A DNA stretch of 64,000 nucleotides from Acidobacteria bacterium Ga0077551 (GCA_001464545.1 LNFC01000018.1:1-64000), one strand, 5' to 3'. Shown: positions 9,120 through 17,973, numbered from the stretch's first letter. The notes: generated by a model not told the origin, from the sequence alone. Program-made: numbers and translations.

Positions 9120-10583
9120 ATGAAGATTACTTTCGCTGAAAGCACCAAGGCCGACATTGCGGGCTTTATCATCGATGAGGGCGACAAGCTGCCCGCTGCT
9201 GCTGCGGCGCTGGACAAGGCCAGCGGGGGCCTGCTGTCCGAGGCGCTGGACGGCGGCCGGTTCGACGGCAAGCCCGGCCAGCAGGCGATTGTTGTGCTTC
9301 CCAAGGGCTCCGACGCCCGCCGGGTGGTCCTGATGGGTGGTGGCAAGGCCAAGAAACGCGATGCCCGCGCGCTCGAGAAGATTGGCGCCAACTTTTACAA
9401 GGCCATCGGCTCCAGCGGCTTCAAGACCGCCTCGATTACTGCAGGCGACGCCGAATCGGCCGCCCGGGTCGCCGCGGGCGCCAAGCTCGCTGCCTATCGT
9501 TTCGATACCTATTTCACCAAACTTAAGCCGGATCAGAAGCCGAGCCTTACGGGCCTGACCGTCATTTCGACCGACCCGAAAGCCGCCAAGGCCACCTTCG
9601 GCCCGATCGATGCGGCCACCGATGGCACCTATCTGGCGCGCGATCTCGTGAACCTGCCGCCGAACGACCTTTACCCCGAATCCTTCGCCGCGAAGGTCAA
9701 GGAACTCGCCCCGCTCGGCCTCGAAGTCGAAATCCTCGGCGAAAAGCAGATGGCGAAACTCGGCATGGGCGCGCTTCTGGGCGTTGGCCAGGGCTCGGTG
9801 AAGGAAAGCCAGCTCGGAATCATTCGCTGGAACGGCGGCAAGCCGGGCGACGATCCGGTCATCCTCGTCGGCAAGGGCGTCTGCTTCGACACCGGCGGCA
9901 TTTCGCTGAAGCCCGGCCCGAACATGGAGAACATGCGCGGCGACATGGGCGGCGCAGCGGCCGTCACCGGCACCATGCGCGCGCTGGCGCAGCGCAAGGC
10001 GAAGGTCAACGTGGTGGGCCTGATCGGCCTCGTCGAGAACATGCCGGACGGCAACGCCATCCGTCCGGGCGACATTCTCCACTCCGCCTCCGGCCAGACC
10101 ATCGAGGTGCAGAACACCGACGCCGAAGGCCGCCTCGTTTTGTGCGACGTGCTCTGGTACGCACAGGAACACTTCAAGCCGAAAGCCATCGTCGACCTGG
10201 CGACCCTAACCGGCGCCATCGTCGTCTCGCTCGGCCATCACCATGCCGGCATGTTCACCGACAGCGATGACCTCGCCGCCGAACTCACCGCCGCTGGTCT
10301 TGCAGAAGGCGAGCGTGTGTGGCGCATGCCGCTTGGCGCCGAGTATGATGTGCAGATCAAGTCGAAGTTCGCCGATATGCGCAACATCGGCGGCCCGGCT
10401 GCGGGCTCGATCACGGCCGCTCAGTTCCTCAAGCGCTTCGTCAAGGACGGCGTGAAATGGGCCCACCTTGATATCGCGGGCGTCGCCTGGGTCGAAGGCG
10501 AGAAGGCCCCGACCGATCCGAGCTGGGCGTCGGGTTACGGCCCCCGCCTGCTGAACAAGTGGATCATGGACAATTATGAATGA
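9120..10583 (+). CDS. pepA: Leucyl aminopeptidase (M17)
   Basis: Cytosolic two-metal aminopeptidase that removes N-terminal residues from peptides. Seen: 487 residues with an N-terminal macro-like domain and a C-terminal catalytic domain carrying the diagnostic NTDAEGRL motif. Further metal- and substrate-binding residues lie in VGKGVCFDTGGISLK and NMRGDMGG. A GGAG sequence precedes the ATG. PepA of enterobacteria also binds DNA, but nothing here shows that role. holC starts inside its last codons, the pepA-holC order also seen in gammaproteobacteria. Confidence 0.95.
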   Translation: MKITFAESTKADIAGFIIDEGDKLPAAAAALDKASGGLLSEALDGGRFDGKPGQQAIVVLPKGSDARRVVLMGGGKAKKRDARALEKIGANFYKAIGSSGFKTASITAGDAESAARVAAGAKLAAYRFDTYFTKLKPDQKPSLTGLTVISTDPKAAKATFGPIDAATDGTYLARDLVNLPPNDLYPESFAAKVKELAPLGLEVEILGEKQMAKLGMGALLGVGQGSVKESQLGIIRWNGGKPGDDPVILVGKGVCFDTGGISLKPGPNMENMRGDMGGAAAVTGTMRALAQRKAKVNVVGLIGLVENMPDGNAIRPGDILHSASGQTIEVQNTDAEGRLVLCDVLWYAQEHFKPKAIVDLATLTGAIVVSLGHHHAGMFTDSDDLAAELTAAGLAEGERVWRMPLGAEYDVQIKSKFADMRNIGGPAAGSITAAQFLKRFVKDGVKWAHLDIAGVAWVEGEKAPTDPSWASGYGPRLLNKWIMDNYE

Positions 10584-11049
10584 GGCCATCCGGCCTGAAT
10601 GGTGGTTCTACCATCTTTCGCGCACGGCGCTGGAGGTGGCAGCACCGCCGCTGATGCAGAAATGCCTGGAGGCGGGATGGCGCGTGCTCGCCGTCTCGCC
10701 GGACCTGGAGCGGCTCGCGAAACTGGATGCGGCGCTCTGGACCTTCGACGACGCCTCCTTCCTGCCGCACGGCCAGGCCGAAGCGCCGGGTCTGGACGCC
10801 GCGCGCCAGCCGGTGCTGCTCTCCGCCAAACTGAAGAACGCCAACAATGCCGACGCGCTGATGTTGATGGACGGCACCGACGCGCCGGTCGAGGCCCCGT
10901 TCAAACGCTGCATGGTGATCTTCGAAGACGGCGACAAGGACACCCGCGCCCGGGCGCGCGAGCAGTTCAAGGCGGCGAAGGAGTCGGGGCTGGTGACGCG
11001 CTATTTCCAGCAGACCTCCGCAGGCGGATGGAAAGAGGCAGGGGTTTAG
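10576..11049 (+). CDS. holC: DNA polymerase III chi subunit
   Basis: The chi subunit links the clamp loader to single-strand-binding protein during replication. Seen: 157 residues matching the HolC family pattern, with WWFYHLSRT near the start, the central motif LWTFDDASFLPHG, and a QPVLLS...NANNADALMLMDG segment. Its start overlaps the end of pepA by 8 bases, so translation is probably coupled. Confidence 0.9.
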   Translation: MNEAIRPEWWFYHLSRTALEVAAPPLMQKCLEAGWRVLAVSPDLERLAKLDAALWTFDDASFLPHGQAEAPGLDAARQPVLLSAKLKNANNADALMLMDGTDAPVEAPFKRCMVIFEDGDKDTRARAREQFKAAKESGLVTRYFQQTSAGGWKEAGV

Positions 11050-11068
11050 GGGGGGCGAGCGGGATATC

Positions 11069-11086
11069 TTTGAAGCAGGCTTCAAA
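11069..11086. terminator. Inverted repeat between convergent holC and yjdM genes
   Basis: TTTGAAGC-AG-GCTTCAAA is a perfect 8-base inverted repeat with a 2-base centre. It lies just after the holC stop and overlaps the last codons of the convergent YjdM gene. A bidirectional terminator is plausible, but there is no long T-run. Confidence 0.4.
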
Positions 11087-11411
11087 CCTTCTTCACGAAC
11101 TCAGACTTCAATCCCATCGCGCCGATGCCATCTATCTTGCAGTCGATGTCGTGGTCGCCGTCGACGAGCCGGATGTTCTTGACCTTGGTGCCGCGTTTCA
11201 CGACCAGCGATGAGCCTTTCACCTTCAGGTCCTTGATCACCGTTACCGTGTCACCGTCCGTGAGCGCTTTGCCGACTGAATCCTTGATGACCTTCGCGCC
11301 CGCCGGCGCCGCCACGGTCCATTCGTGCCCGCATTCTGGGCAGATCAGCATCGGGCCGTCCTGATAGGTCAGTACGGATTCGCATTCGGGGCAGGCGGGA
11401 AGATCTGGCAT
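11082..11411 (-). CDS. yjdM: YjdM/PhnA family zinc-ribbon protein
   Basis: Small cytosolic protein of the family formerly called PhnA (alkylphosphonate utilization operon protein). Seen: an N-terminal zinc ribbon with two Cys pairs (CPEC...CPEC, about 7-27), then the conserved C-terminal domain with [25 protein letters not shown] and a [21 protein letters not shown] ending. The length of 109 residues is standard. No phosphonate genes are nearby, so a phosphonate role is not supported; the biochemical function is unclear. Confidence 0.9.
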   Translation of the reverse strand: MPDLPACPECESVLTYQDGPMLICPECGHEWTVAAPAGAKVIKDSVGKALTDGDTVTVIKDLKVKGSSLVVKRGTKVKNIRLVDGDHDIDCKIDGIGAMGLKSEFVKKV

Positions 11412-11458
11412 GGACCTGCCCTAAAACGCCCGGGCCCCGCGCGCAAGCCTCGGCCATC

Positions 11459-12745
11459 CTATCCCGCCGCGCGCGCGACATCCCGGCGGTAGTTGCGGGT
11501 CGCCATCAGTAGGCAGACGATGCTGGCGGCATTGAAGGCGAGGATCATTTCCAGCGACCGGGCGAGCGGCTGGGCGGCGCCCTGGGCGCTGAAATGGTCC
11601 GACAGCATGCCCGCGATCAGCGGGCCGCAGCCGATGCCGATCAGCGTCAGGCAGAACAGCATGAAAGCAGAGGCAAACGACCGCATACGGAGCTTCACGA
11701 GTTCCTGGGAGGCGGTGTAGGCGACGCTGGCATAGATCAACCCGATGAAGCTGGGCACGATGTTCCAGGCATAGGCTGTCTCGACCGTCGGCGCGCGCAG
11801 GAACATCCAGGCAAAGGGCAGGGCAATGCCCGCGCCAATGGCGATGATCAAAGGCCGCCAGCGCAGGTCGCGCTTGGAGAGCACGTCGCACACCCGACCG
11901 AGCACGACGGCGCCGAGGCTGCCGACGCCGCCGATCAGGATGCCGAGCGGCAGGGAGACTTCGCCCGGCGTCAGGCTATATGTGCGTTGCAGGTGGCTGG
12001 AGGTGAAGACGAGGAAGGCGTTGGCCGAGATGCAGATCAGCAGACATCCCGCGAGCAGCCAGAGGTAAGACGACTGGCTGAAGATGAATCGCAGCGTCTC
12101 GCCGAGCGACGGCGCCGGGCCGTCATCCCGGCGCTGGTCGGCGAGGCCGCGTACCGGCTCCTTGATCCCGAAGCGGACGATCAGGGCAAGGATCAGTCCC
12201 GGTATACCGGCCGCGAAGAAAGCGGCGCGCCAGCCATACAGCTCGTAAATGTACCCGCCGAGCGCAAAGCCCGCCATGATGCCGAGGCCGATGCCGCTGG
12301 TGTAGATGCCGAGCGCCATCGCGCGCTCCTGCGGCGGATACAGGTCCGCGATCATGGAGGTTGCGGGCGGTGTGCCGCCGGCTTCTCCAACGCCGACACC
12401 CATACGGGCGAGCAGCAAGTGCCAGAAATTTTGTGCGAGGCCAGACAGGGCCGTCATGGCCGACCAAAGGGCTAGCGCGAGCGAGATGATGTTACGCCGG
12501 TTGCCCCGATCCGCCCACATCGCCACCGGAATACCGAGCGTCGCATAGAAGGCGGCGAAGGACAGGCCCGTGAGCCAGCCGACCTGGCCATCCGAGAGGC
12601 CGAACTCGGCCTTGATCGGCTCCAGCAGGATAACAAGGATCTGCCGGTCCACGTGGTTGAACGTATACGTCAGTGTCAGGACGGCGAGCACCCAGGCGCG
12701 GCCGGAAATGTTCGGCGCAGAAGTGGGAAGGGTTGTCGATGTCAT
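11459..12745 (-). CDS. MFS transporter, spinster-like
   Basis: Twelve-helix major facilitator transporter in the inner membrane. Seen: 428 residues with the MFS signature after helix 2 (GIPVAMWADRGNRRNI), a charged helix-1 motif (NHVDRQILVIL) and GVGVGEAGGTPPA in helix 5, all typical of the spinster-like subgroup that often sits beside TonB receptors and hydrolases in alphaproteobacteria. Its start overlaps the stop of the upstream alpha/beta hydrolase by 4 bases (ATGA), so the two are probably co-translated. Together with the TetR and TonB-receptor genes it suggests import or export of a small, probably lipophilic or ester-containing molecule (inference). Confidence 0.88.
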   Translation of the reverse strand: MTSTTLPTSAPNISGRAWVLAVLTLTYTFNHVDRQILVILLEPIKAEFGLSDGQVGWLTGLSFAAFYATLGIPVAMWADRGNRRNIISLALALWSAMTALSGLAQNFWHLLLARMGVGVGEAGGTPPATSMIADLYPPQERAMALGIYTSGIGLGIMAGFALGGYIYELYGWRAAFFAAGIPGLILALIVRFGIKEPVRGLADQRRDDGPAPSLGETLRFIFSQSSYLWLLAGCLLICISANAFLVFTSSHLQRTYSLTPGEVSLPLGILIGGVGSLGAVVLGRVCDVLSKRDLRWRPLIIAIGAGIALPFAWMFLRAPTVETAYAWNIVPSFIGLIYASVAYTASQELVKLRMRSFASAFMLFCLTLIGIGCGPLIAGMLSDHFSAQGAAQPLARSLEMILAFNAASIVCLLMATRNYRRDVARAAG

Positions 12746-13617
12746 GCCTTGGCCTCTAGGCGCGCAAGAAAATCAGTGATGGCGGATACCGCCCCCGGTT
12801 CATCGAGGATCGGCGCATGGCCGACACGCGGCACCGTCGCGAGCTTTGCGTCCGGATGACGGCGCACCATTTCGAGAGCAGTCTTCTCGGAAAGGATGTC
12901 GGACGTCTCGCCGCGCACCACCAGCAGAGGCGTCTTCTTCAGGCCGCCAAACATCCGCCAGAGCGCAAAATTGGTCAGCGCGCCGGGCTTAACCTTGCCG
13001 AGCGAGCGGGCGATGTTGGGGTCATAGTCGAGCACGACCTCGCCCGTCGGCAGCTCGCGGTAGGTCCGCCGCGCAAAATCCATCCAGCGCTCCTCGGGCA
13101 GCTCCGGAAAGGCGGCGCCCTGGATCGTCTTGACCGCTTCCGCAGCGCTCGCCCAGCCGGTGACCGGCCGCACCTTCCCGGCATAGCCGGCGATGCGGGC
13201 GATCCCCGCTTTCTCCACCACCGGGCCGACATCGTTCAGCACCACGCCGGCAATGCGTTTCGGCATCCGGCGCGTCATCAGGAGCGAGATCAGGCCGCCC
13301 ATCGAGGTGCCGATCAGGGCGACGCGCGCAATGCCCAGCTTGTCGAGCAGCGCCTCCATGTCCCTTGCATAGATCGCGGGGTTGTAATTGTTCGGCTCCG
13401 GATCGAAGGCCGAGCGGCCGCGTCCCCGCACATCCACCGCGATGAAGCGGTAGCGGCCGGGCAAGGCGGCGATCATCGGTTCGAAGTCCTTGTGGTTGCG
13501 CGTCAGGCCGTGAAGGCAAAGCACCGTCAGCTTTGATGCGGCCGGCCCATAGGCCTTCGCGTAGAGCGACAGACCGTCCGCGGACGTCCACGTGATATCT
13601 TCCCCTGCCGGTGTCAT
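12742..13617 (-). CDS. Alpha/beta hydrolase
   Basis: Soluble alpha/beta-hydrolase-fold enzyme, probably an esterase or lactonase-like hydrolase. Seen: the oxyanion motif LHGLTRNH, the DVRGRGRS loop, the nucleophile elbow G-T-S105-M-G-G, D240 and H267 (PRVGHAPIL) as the likely rest of the triad, and no signal peptide. It is the first gene of a two-gene unit with the MFS transporter. The region upstream, shared with the divergent TetR gene, carries a perfect TTTCAACA-N2-TGTTGAAA palindrome 38-55 bases before its ATG. The substrate is unknown. Confidence 0.88.
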   Translation of the reverse strand: MTPAGEDITWTSADGLSLYAKAYGPAASKLTVLCLHGLTRNHKDFEPMIAALPGRYRFIAVDVRGRGRSAFDPEPNNYNPAIYARDMEALLDKLGIARVALIGTSMGGLISLLMTRRMPKRIAGVVLNDVGPVVEKAGIARIAGYAGKVRPVTGWASAAEAVKTIQGAAFPELPEERWMDFARRTYRELPTGEVVLDYDPNIARSLGKVKPGALTNFALWRMFGGLKKTPLLVVRGETSDILSEKTALEMVRRHPDAKLATVPRVGHAPILDEPGAVSAITDFLARLEAKA

Positions 13618-13654
13618 GGACTGCGCTTCCTCCAGCCCGGGAACTTGCGTCCCG

Positions 13655-13672
13655 TTTCAACAGATGTTGAAA
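13655..13672. promoter_or_regulatory. Palindromic operator, probably for the adjacent TetR regulator
   Basis: TTTCAACA-GA-TGTTGAAA, a perfect 8-base inverted repeat with a 2-base spacer, in the gap between the hydrolase and the divergent TetR gene. The same arms recur twice upstream of the nearby TonB-dependent receptor. Size, symmetry and position fit a TetR-family operator. Binding is inferred. Confidence 0.7.
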
Positions 13673-13731
13673 TCTATGCCGGAAAGTGCGGGTAGCGCAA
13701 GCGGCTGGACAGGATTCCCCAGAGGCCCACT

Positions 13732-14508
13732 TTGACTCGCAAGGGAAGACAGGTCCATAAAGGGTGTAAGAACAATGCTGAGGATACGCCGCTGAGCGCT
13801 CGCAAGAAATCCCCGCCGCCGAAAACCGACCGTCGCAGCGCGATTCTCGATGCCGCCGAAGCGGAATTCAGTGCGCATGGCTTTGACGGCGTGACGCTGC
13901 GGACCATCGCGAAGAATGCCGGCGTCGACCTCGCCCTGCCGCACTATTATTTCGGCTCCAAGGAACAGCTCTTCGTCGCGGTGTTCGACCGGCGCGCCAA
14001 GATGTTGAACGACTGGCGCGAGACGGCGCTGATCGATGCGATCGCCGAAGCCAGGCCTGCGGCGCCAACGGTCGAGGCAATCATCCGTGCCTATCTCGAG
14101 CCCCTGCTAAAGGGGCCGCACCTTTCGGAGCCGGGCTGGAAAAGCTACTACGCCCTCGTAGCTTACGTGAACAATACGCCCGGCTGGGGCGGCCGCTTGA
14201 TGGCGGAGCATTTCGACCCGCTGATCCGCAAGTTCCTCGATGCGCTGCGCCTCGCGATTCCCGGTATCGACGAGAAAGACCTCTACTGGGGCTACCATTG
14301 CTTCTCCGGCGCGCTGACGCTGGCGCTCGCGCAGACGGGCCGTATCGACAAGCTGTCCGGTGGGTTCGTTCGCTCGGATGATCTTGCCGAAGCGTGCGAG
14401 CGCATGGTGCCCTTCATCACCGCCGGCTTCGAGGCCGCTCAGCGCGCGGCGCCGGCGCCCCGCGCCAGGGCAGCAAAGCCCGCCCGCGTCAAAAGCTCCG
14501 CTCACTGA
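13732..14508 (+). CDS. TetR/AcrR family transcriptional regulator
   Basis: One-component repressor. Seen: a Lys/Arg-rich N-terminus, then the TetR helix-turn-helix at about residues 33-82 (ILDAAEAEFSAHGFDGVTLRTIAKNAG... ending LPHYYFGSKEQLF), a helical ligand domain, and an Ala/Pro/Arg-rich tail. No ATG lies in frame before the DNA-binding domain; a TTG at 13732 with AGAGG 6 bases upstream is the best start. It is divergent from the hydrolase/MFS pair and convergent with the TonB receptor. The shared palindromes at 13655, 17062 and 17080 make it the obvious regulator of all four genes, including itself (inference). Confidence 0.88.
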   Translation: MTRKGRQVHKGCKNNAEDTPLSARKKSPPPKTDRRSAILDAAEAEFSAHGFDGVTLRTIAKNAGVDLALPHYYFGSKEQLFVAVFDRRAKMLNDWRETALIDAIAEARPAAPTVEAIIRAYLEPLLKGPHLSEPGWKSYYALVAYVNNTPGWGGRLMAEHFDPLIRKFLDALRLAIPGIDEKDLYWGYHCFSGALTLALAQTGRIDKLSGGFVRSDDLAEACERMVPFITAGFEAAQRAAPAPRARAAKPARVKSSAH

Positions 14509-14531
14509 TCGCTCAGTGCTGCCCAAAGAAA

Positions 14532-14557
14532 GGGGCGGCGCCTTGCGACGCCGCCCC
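14532..14557. terminator. GC-rich hairpin between the convergent TetR and TonB-receptor genes
   Basis: Perfect arms GGGGCGGCG/CGCCGCCCC with an 8-base loop, just after the TetR stop. It can serve both directions. No T-run follows, so a hairpin or mRNA-end role is likely but not certain. Confidence 0.5.
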
Positions 14558-14624
14558 AGTCGAGGCTCCCGGTGGCCCCGCCGCCGCAGCGGCAGGGTCT
14601 GGGAGGAAACGCACCAGGCGCCTC

Positions 14625-17024
14625 TTAGAAGTTGTAGTCGATGCCTACGGTGACCGTGCGCGGGTCGCCGTAGAAGGCGGTCAGCACGCCTTCGAGGCCG
14701 AGTGTCGAGGCACCGGTTGTCGGGTTGATGAAGTTGTAGCCGGCAACCTTGTACTCTTCATTGGTCAGGTTCTTGCCGGACAGCGTGAAGCCCCAGGGGC
14801 TGTCGTTTTCCTGCCAGCGCAGGCCGAGGTCGATCAGCGTGTAGCCTTCCTGGTCGAGCGGGCTGCGCACTTCGAACTGGCTCGAGTCGCTGCGATAGGA
14901 GGCGAGCGAGTTGATTTTCAGGCGGCCTTCCTTGAGCAGGATGTTGAACGGCGTGTCGTAGCTGAGACGGAAGCTGCCGGTCCATTCCGGCGTGTTCTGG
15001 AACACGCGCTGGTCCGCCACATCGTTGCCGAACGCGTCGATGAAGACGTCATACTCGGCCTTGATGTAACCGACGGCAAAGCCGGAGGTGAGCAGGTCGG
15101 AGTCGTTGAAGATCTCTTCGCCGAGCACAGCCGTGCCTTCATACTCCACACCCCAGAGCGTTGCCGCACCGGCGTTGGTGGTGACGCCCGTGAAGGTGTC
15201 GTTGACGCCGTCACCATTGGTATCGATGCCGGCCGAGCCAGGCACCTGGACGTCCTTGTAGTCCATGAAGAAGCCGGCGAGGCTGGACTGGAGACGGCCG
15301 TCGAACAGCGCGGATTTCCAGCCGATCTCGTAGCTGTCGACTTCTTCCGGATCAAATTGCAGGAAGTTGAATTGGTCTTCCGGATCGCTGGCGCGGGTCG
15401 CGCCGGAGGTGCAGTATGCCGGCGGCGCAAGCGGGTTGAGCGTCGGGGCGATGCAGTTGCCGTTGAGGTCCGGAGCGGCCGAGGTCTGGCCGCGCGGGTC
15501 GAAGGAGCCGCCCTTGAAGCCCTGCGAATAGGTCGCGTACAGAGTATGATCCTCGACTGGCTTGTAGCTGAGCGACGCGCGCGGGCTGAAGTCGTCGAAC
15601 TTCACCGAGCCGTCGAAGTTCGATGTCGTGGCAATGGGAACACCGGTGCCGCCGAAGAAGGGCGAGAAGCCGCCCGCATAGGTGCGGCGAAGCACAATCG
15701 AGGAGCGCTCGTCTTCGGTATAGCGGCCGCCCAGCGAAACGGAGAGCTGGTCCGTCAGGTCATAGGTGAAGTCGCCGAACACCGACCAGGTTTCCGTGCC
15801 GACATCGCCGAAGGTCTGCGCGTTGAGGCCCGGAACGCTGATCAGGGCGCCGGTGGTACCGAGCAGCACATCGAACACCGTCGACGCATTGGCTTCCAGA
15901 TAGTAGGCGCCGAGGATACCGTTCAGGCGGTCGCCCGAATACAGAACCTGGAATTCGTTCGAGAGCTGATCGTTTTCGTAGATCGCCGGCACGTCCACGT
16001 CAGCCTCAGGCAGCGAGTCGAAGTCGATCGGCGTGGTGCTGGCATCTTCGCGGTAGGCCAGGATGTTCTTCAGGGTGATGGCGTCGTTGACGGTGTATTC
16101 GGCGATCAGCGACAGGCCTTTCGCTTCGGCGTCCTGTTCGACGACGTTCAGGCCAGCGCGTGTATCATATACGTCGTCCAGCACGGGGTAGGTGATCGGC
16201 GGGAACTTGTCGGCGATCAGGCGGTGGCCCTGGCGCGCATTCGATTCGTCGGACAGGTAGTCGCCAGCGAGGCGCAGCTGGAAGTCCGGCGTGACGTCCC
16301 ATTCGGCGGATACGCGGTAAGCGGCCACGTCCTTGTTGTAGTTTTCTTCGCCGGTGATGATGTTCTCGCCGAAGCCGTCGCGCGTGAAGAAGGCGAGGCC
16401 GCCGCCCACGCGAAGCGTGTCGCTGATCGGCAGCGAACCCGAGGCCACGATATCCTGCTGGTTGTAGGAACCATAGGCGCCGCGCGCCTTGAAGGTTGGC
16501 TCGTCGGACAGGCCTTTGGTGACATACTTAACGGCGCCGCCAATGGTGTTGCGGCCGTACAGCGTGCCTTGCGGTCCGCGCAGAACCTCGATGCGCTCGA
16601 CATCATAGACTTCAAGCACGGCGCCTTGCGGGCGGTTGAGGTAAACGTCGTCGACATAGACGCCGACGCCGGCTTCGAAACCGGCGACCGGGTCTTGCTG
16701 GCCGACGCCTCGGATGAAGGCGGACAGCGTGTTGTTGGTGCCGCGGGAGACTTCGAGCGTGACATTCGGCGAGATCTTGGCGACCTCGTCCATCGTCTGG
16801 ATGCCGAGGTCGGAAAGCAGGTCGCCGCTGAAGGCGGAGACCGAGAGCGGCACGTCAAGCAGGTTCTGCTCGCGGCGCTGGGCGGTGACAACCACAGGGC
16901 CGAAGCGGCGCTCTGCCGAGGCCTCCGGCGCGGCGGTGGTGTCTTCCTGCGCATAGGCCGCGAACGGCGTCAGCGCGGACGCTGCGAGCGCAGCAAACAT
17001 CAGTTTGTTCAGGTTAGAAGCCAT
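14625..17024 (-). CDS. TonB-dependent outer-membrane receptor
   Basis: Outer-membrane active transporter powered by TonB. Seen: a signal peptide (MASNLNKLMFAALAASALTPFAAYA, cut before QEDTT), a plug domain with VERIEVLRGPQGTLYGRNTIGGAV, and a 22-strand-type barrel ending in an aromatic residue (VGIDYNF). The length is 799 residues. The start at 17024 is fixed by GGGAGGAC three bases before the ATG; the upstream in-frame Met at 17123 has no such site. It belongs to the broad sphingomonad/hyphomonad receptor group whose ligands are rarely known. Two TCAAC-type palindromes 38-75 bases before the start place it under the neighbouring TetR regulator (inference). The hydrolase and MFS genes probably process the same ligand. 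Confidence 0.92.
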   Translation of the reverse strand: MASNLNKLMFAALAASALTPFAAYAQEDTTAAPEASAERRFGPVVVTAQRREQNLLDVPLSVSAFSGDLLSDLGIQTMDEVAKISPNVTLEVSRGTNNTLSAFIRGVGQQDPVAGFEAGVGVYVDDVYLNRPQGAVLEVYDVERIEVLRGPQGTLYGRNTIGGAVKYVTKGLSDEPTFKARGAYGSYNQQDIVASGSLPISDTLRVGGGLAFFTRDGFGENIITGEENYNKDVAAYRVSAEWDVTPDFQLRLAGDYLSDESNARQGHRLIADKFPPITYPVLDDVYDTRAGLNVVEQDAEAKGLSLIAEYTVNDAITLKNILAYREDASTTPIDFDSLPEADVDVPAIYENDQLSNEFQVLYSGDRLNGILGAYYLEANASTVFDVLLGTTGALISVPGLNAQTFGDVGTETWSVFGDFTYDLTDQLSVSLGGRYTEDERSSIVLRRTYAGGFSPFFGGTGVPIATTSNFDGSVKFDDFSPRASLSYKPVEDHTLYATYSQGFKGGSFDPRGQTSAAPDLNGNCIAPTLNPLAPPAYCTSGATRASDPEDQFNFLQFDPEEVDSYEIGWKSALFDGRLQSSLAGFFMDYKDVQVPGSAGIDTNGDGVNDTFTGVTTNAGAATLWGVEYEGTAVLGEEIFNDSDLLTSGFAVGYIKAEYDVFIDAFGNDVADQRVFQNTPEWTGSFRLSYDTPFNILLKEGRLKINSLASYRSDSSQFEVRSPLDQEGYTLIDLGLRWQENDSPWGFTLSGKNLTNEEYKVAGYNFINPTTGASTLGLEGVLTAFYGDPRTVTVGIDYNF

Positions 17025-17061
17025 TTTGTCCTCCCGGGACGATGCTGGTGAACTTTTTTGT

Positions 17062-17077
17062 CTCAACGTTTGTTGAG
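17062..17077. promoter_or_regulatory. Second (weaker) operator upstream of the TonB receptor
   Basis: CTCAAC-GTTT-GTTGAG, a 6-base inverted repeat whose core TCAAC(G)...(T)GTTGA matches the TTTCAACA palindrome family. It directly abuts the stronger copy at 17080, giving a tandem pair in the receptor promoter region. Confidence 0.55.
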
Positions 17078-17079
17078 TT

Positions 17080-17099
17080 TTTTCAACAGGTGTTGAAAA
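17080..17099. promoter_or_regulatory. Strong palindromic operator upstream of the TonB receptor
   Basis: TTTTCAACA-GG-TGTTGAAAA, a perfect 9-base inverted repeat with a 2-base centre. It is the same sequence as the site at 13655 except for the centre and one extra base per arm. It lies 56-75 bases before the receptor ATG, where a repressor would cover the promoter. Confidence 0.7.
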
Positions 17100-17274
17100 T
17101 GCATAGGTCTTTGAAGCTGTCAATCCGAACCCGCGCCGAACCCTTGATCGCCGTGATTAACGCCGCCCGGCGTGACTTTCGGGCGACAGGGGACCGTCTG
17201 TCGGCTGTTGCTCGAGCGCGGTCCTGCCGCTATAGGCCGCGCAAATCCACAAACCCCAGATTCAGGAAGCCCCC

Positions 17275-17697
17275 ATGGCCGTGCAGCGTACATTCTCGAT
17301 CATCAAGCCGGACGCCACCGAGCGTAACCTCACCGGCGCCATCAATGCCGTGATCGAAAAGGCCGGCCTGCGCATCATCGCCCAGCGCCGCATCCAGATG
17401 ACGCGCGCCCAGGCTGAGCGCTTCTACGGCGTGCACCGCGAGCGCCCGTTCTTCGGCGAACTAGTCGACTTCATGATCTCCGGCCCGGTGGTCGTGCAGG
17501 TTCTGGAAGGGGAAGACGCCGTCGCGAAACACCGCGACGTGATGGGCGCGACCAACCCGGCCCAGGCCGCTGACGGCACCATCCGGAAACTGTTCGCCAA
17601 GTCGATCGGCGAGAACTCCGTGCACGGTTCGGACTCGGCCGAGAACGCCGCCCTCGAGATCGTCCAGTTCTTCTCGGAAGCCGACATCGCAGGCTGA
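17275..17697 (+). CDS. ndk: Nucleoside diphosphate kinase
   Basis: Transfers the gamma phosphate of ATP to nucleoside diphosphates through a phosphohistidine. Seen: 140 residues, the start [11 protein letters not shown], the active-site H117 in NSVHGSDS, and [11 protein letters not shown]-like substrate residues. Full length and highly conserved. It stands alone between the TonB receptor promoter and a strong terminator at 17724. Confidence 0.97.
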   Translation: MAVQRTFSIIKPDATERNLTGAINAVIEKAGLRIIAQRRIQMTRAQAERFYGVHRERPFFGELVDFMISGPVVVQVLEGEDAVAKHRDVMGATNPAQAADGTIRKLFAKSIGENSVHGSDSAENAALEIVQFFSEADIAG

Positions 17698-17723
17698 GCA
17701 AAGCGGCTCACACCCCATCCCGA

Positions 17724-17759
17724 AAACCGGCAGGCCCGCCCTGCCGGTTTTTTCTTTTG
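17724..17759 (+). terminator. Rho-independent terminator of ndk
   Basis: Perfect 12-base stem AAAACCGGCAGG/CCTGCCGGTTTT with a 5-base loop, followed by a T-rich tract (TTCTTTT). Confidence 0.9.
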
Positions 17760-17769
17760 GGGTTACGCC

Positions 17770-17973
17770 TCAGTCCTCTTCCGGCGGCTGGTTCGCGTTC
17801 ATCCATTTGAGGAGAGGGCGGAGCGGCAGGATCCAGCCGAAGCCCGCGACCAGATAGAAGCCGAGTTGCAGCCAGCTGGGCGCCTCCGTCAGGCGCGAGC
17901 CGACGGTGCCTGCGCCCCAGATCCAGAGCGCCATGAAGGCGAGCATGACGAGGACGGCGATCGGTTTGCGCAT
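17770..17973 (-). CDS. DUF2842 family small membrane protein
   Basis: A 67-residue inner-membrane protein of the alphaproteobacterial DUF2842 family. Seen: MRKPIAVLVMLAFMALWIWG forms the first membrane helix, a second helix follows (LQLGFYLVAGFGWILPL), and the C-terminus is acidic (PPEED). The start at 17973 is preferred over the open frame to 18054 because it gives the family length and starts at the helix. It is divergent from the heme A synthase gene, a neighbourhood I recall for this family. Function unknown. Confidence 0.8.
   Translation of the reverse strand: MRKPIAVLVMLAFMALWIWGAGTVGSRLTEAPSWLQLGFYLVAGFGWILPLRPLLKWMNANQPPEED

Noticed and set aside
14394-17051. 885-codon plus-strand frame opposite the TonB receptor
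   Set aside because: Shadow frame; the receptor has signal peptide, plug motifs and C-terminal aromatic residue, while the antisense product has no family features.
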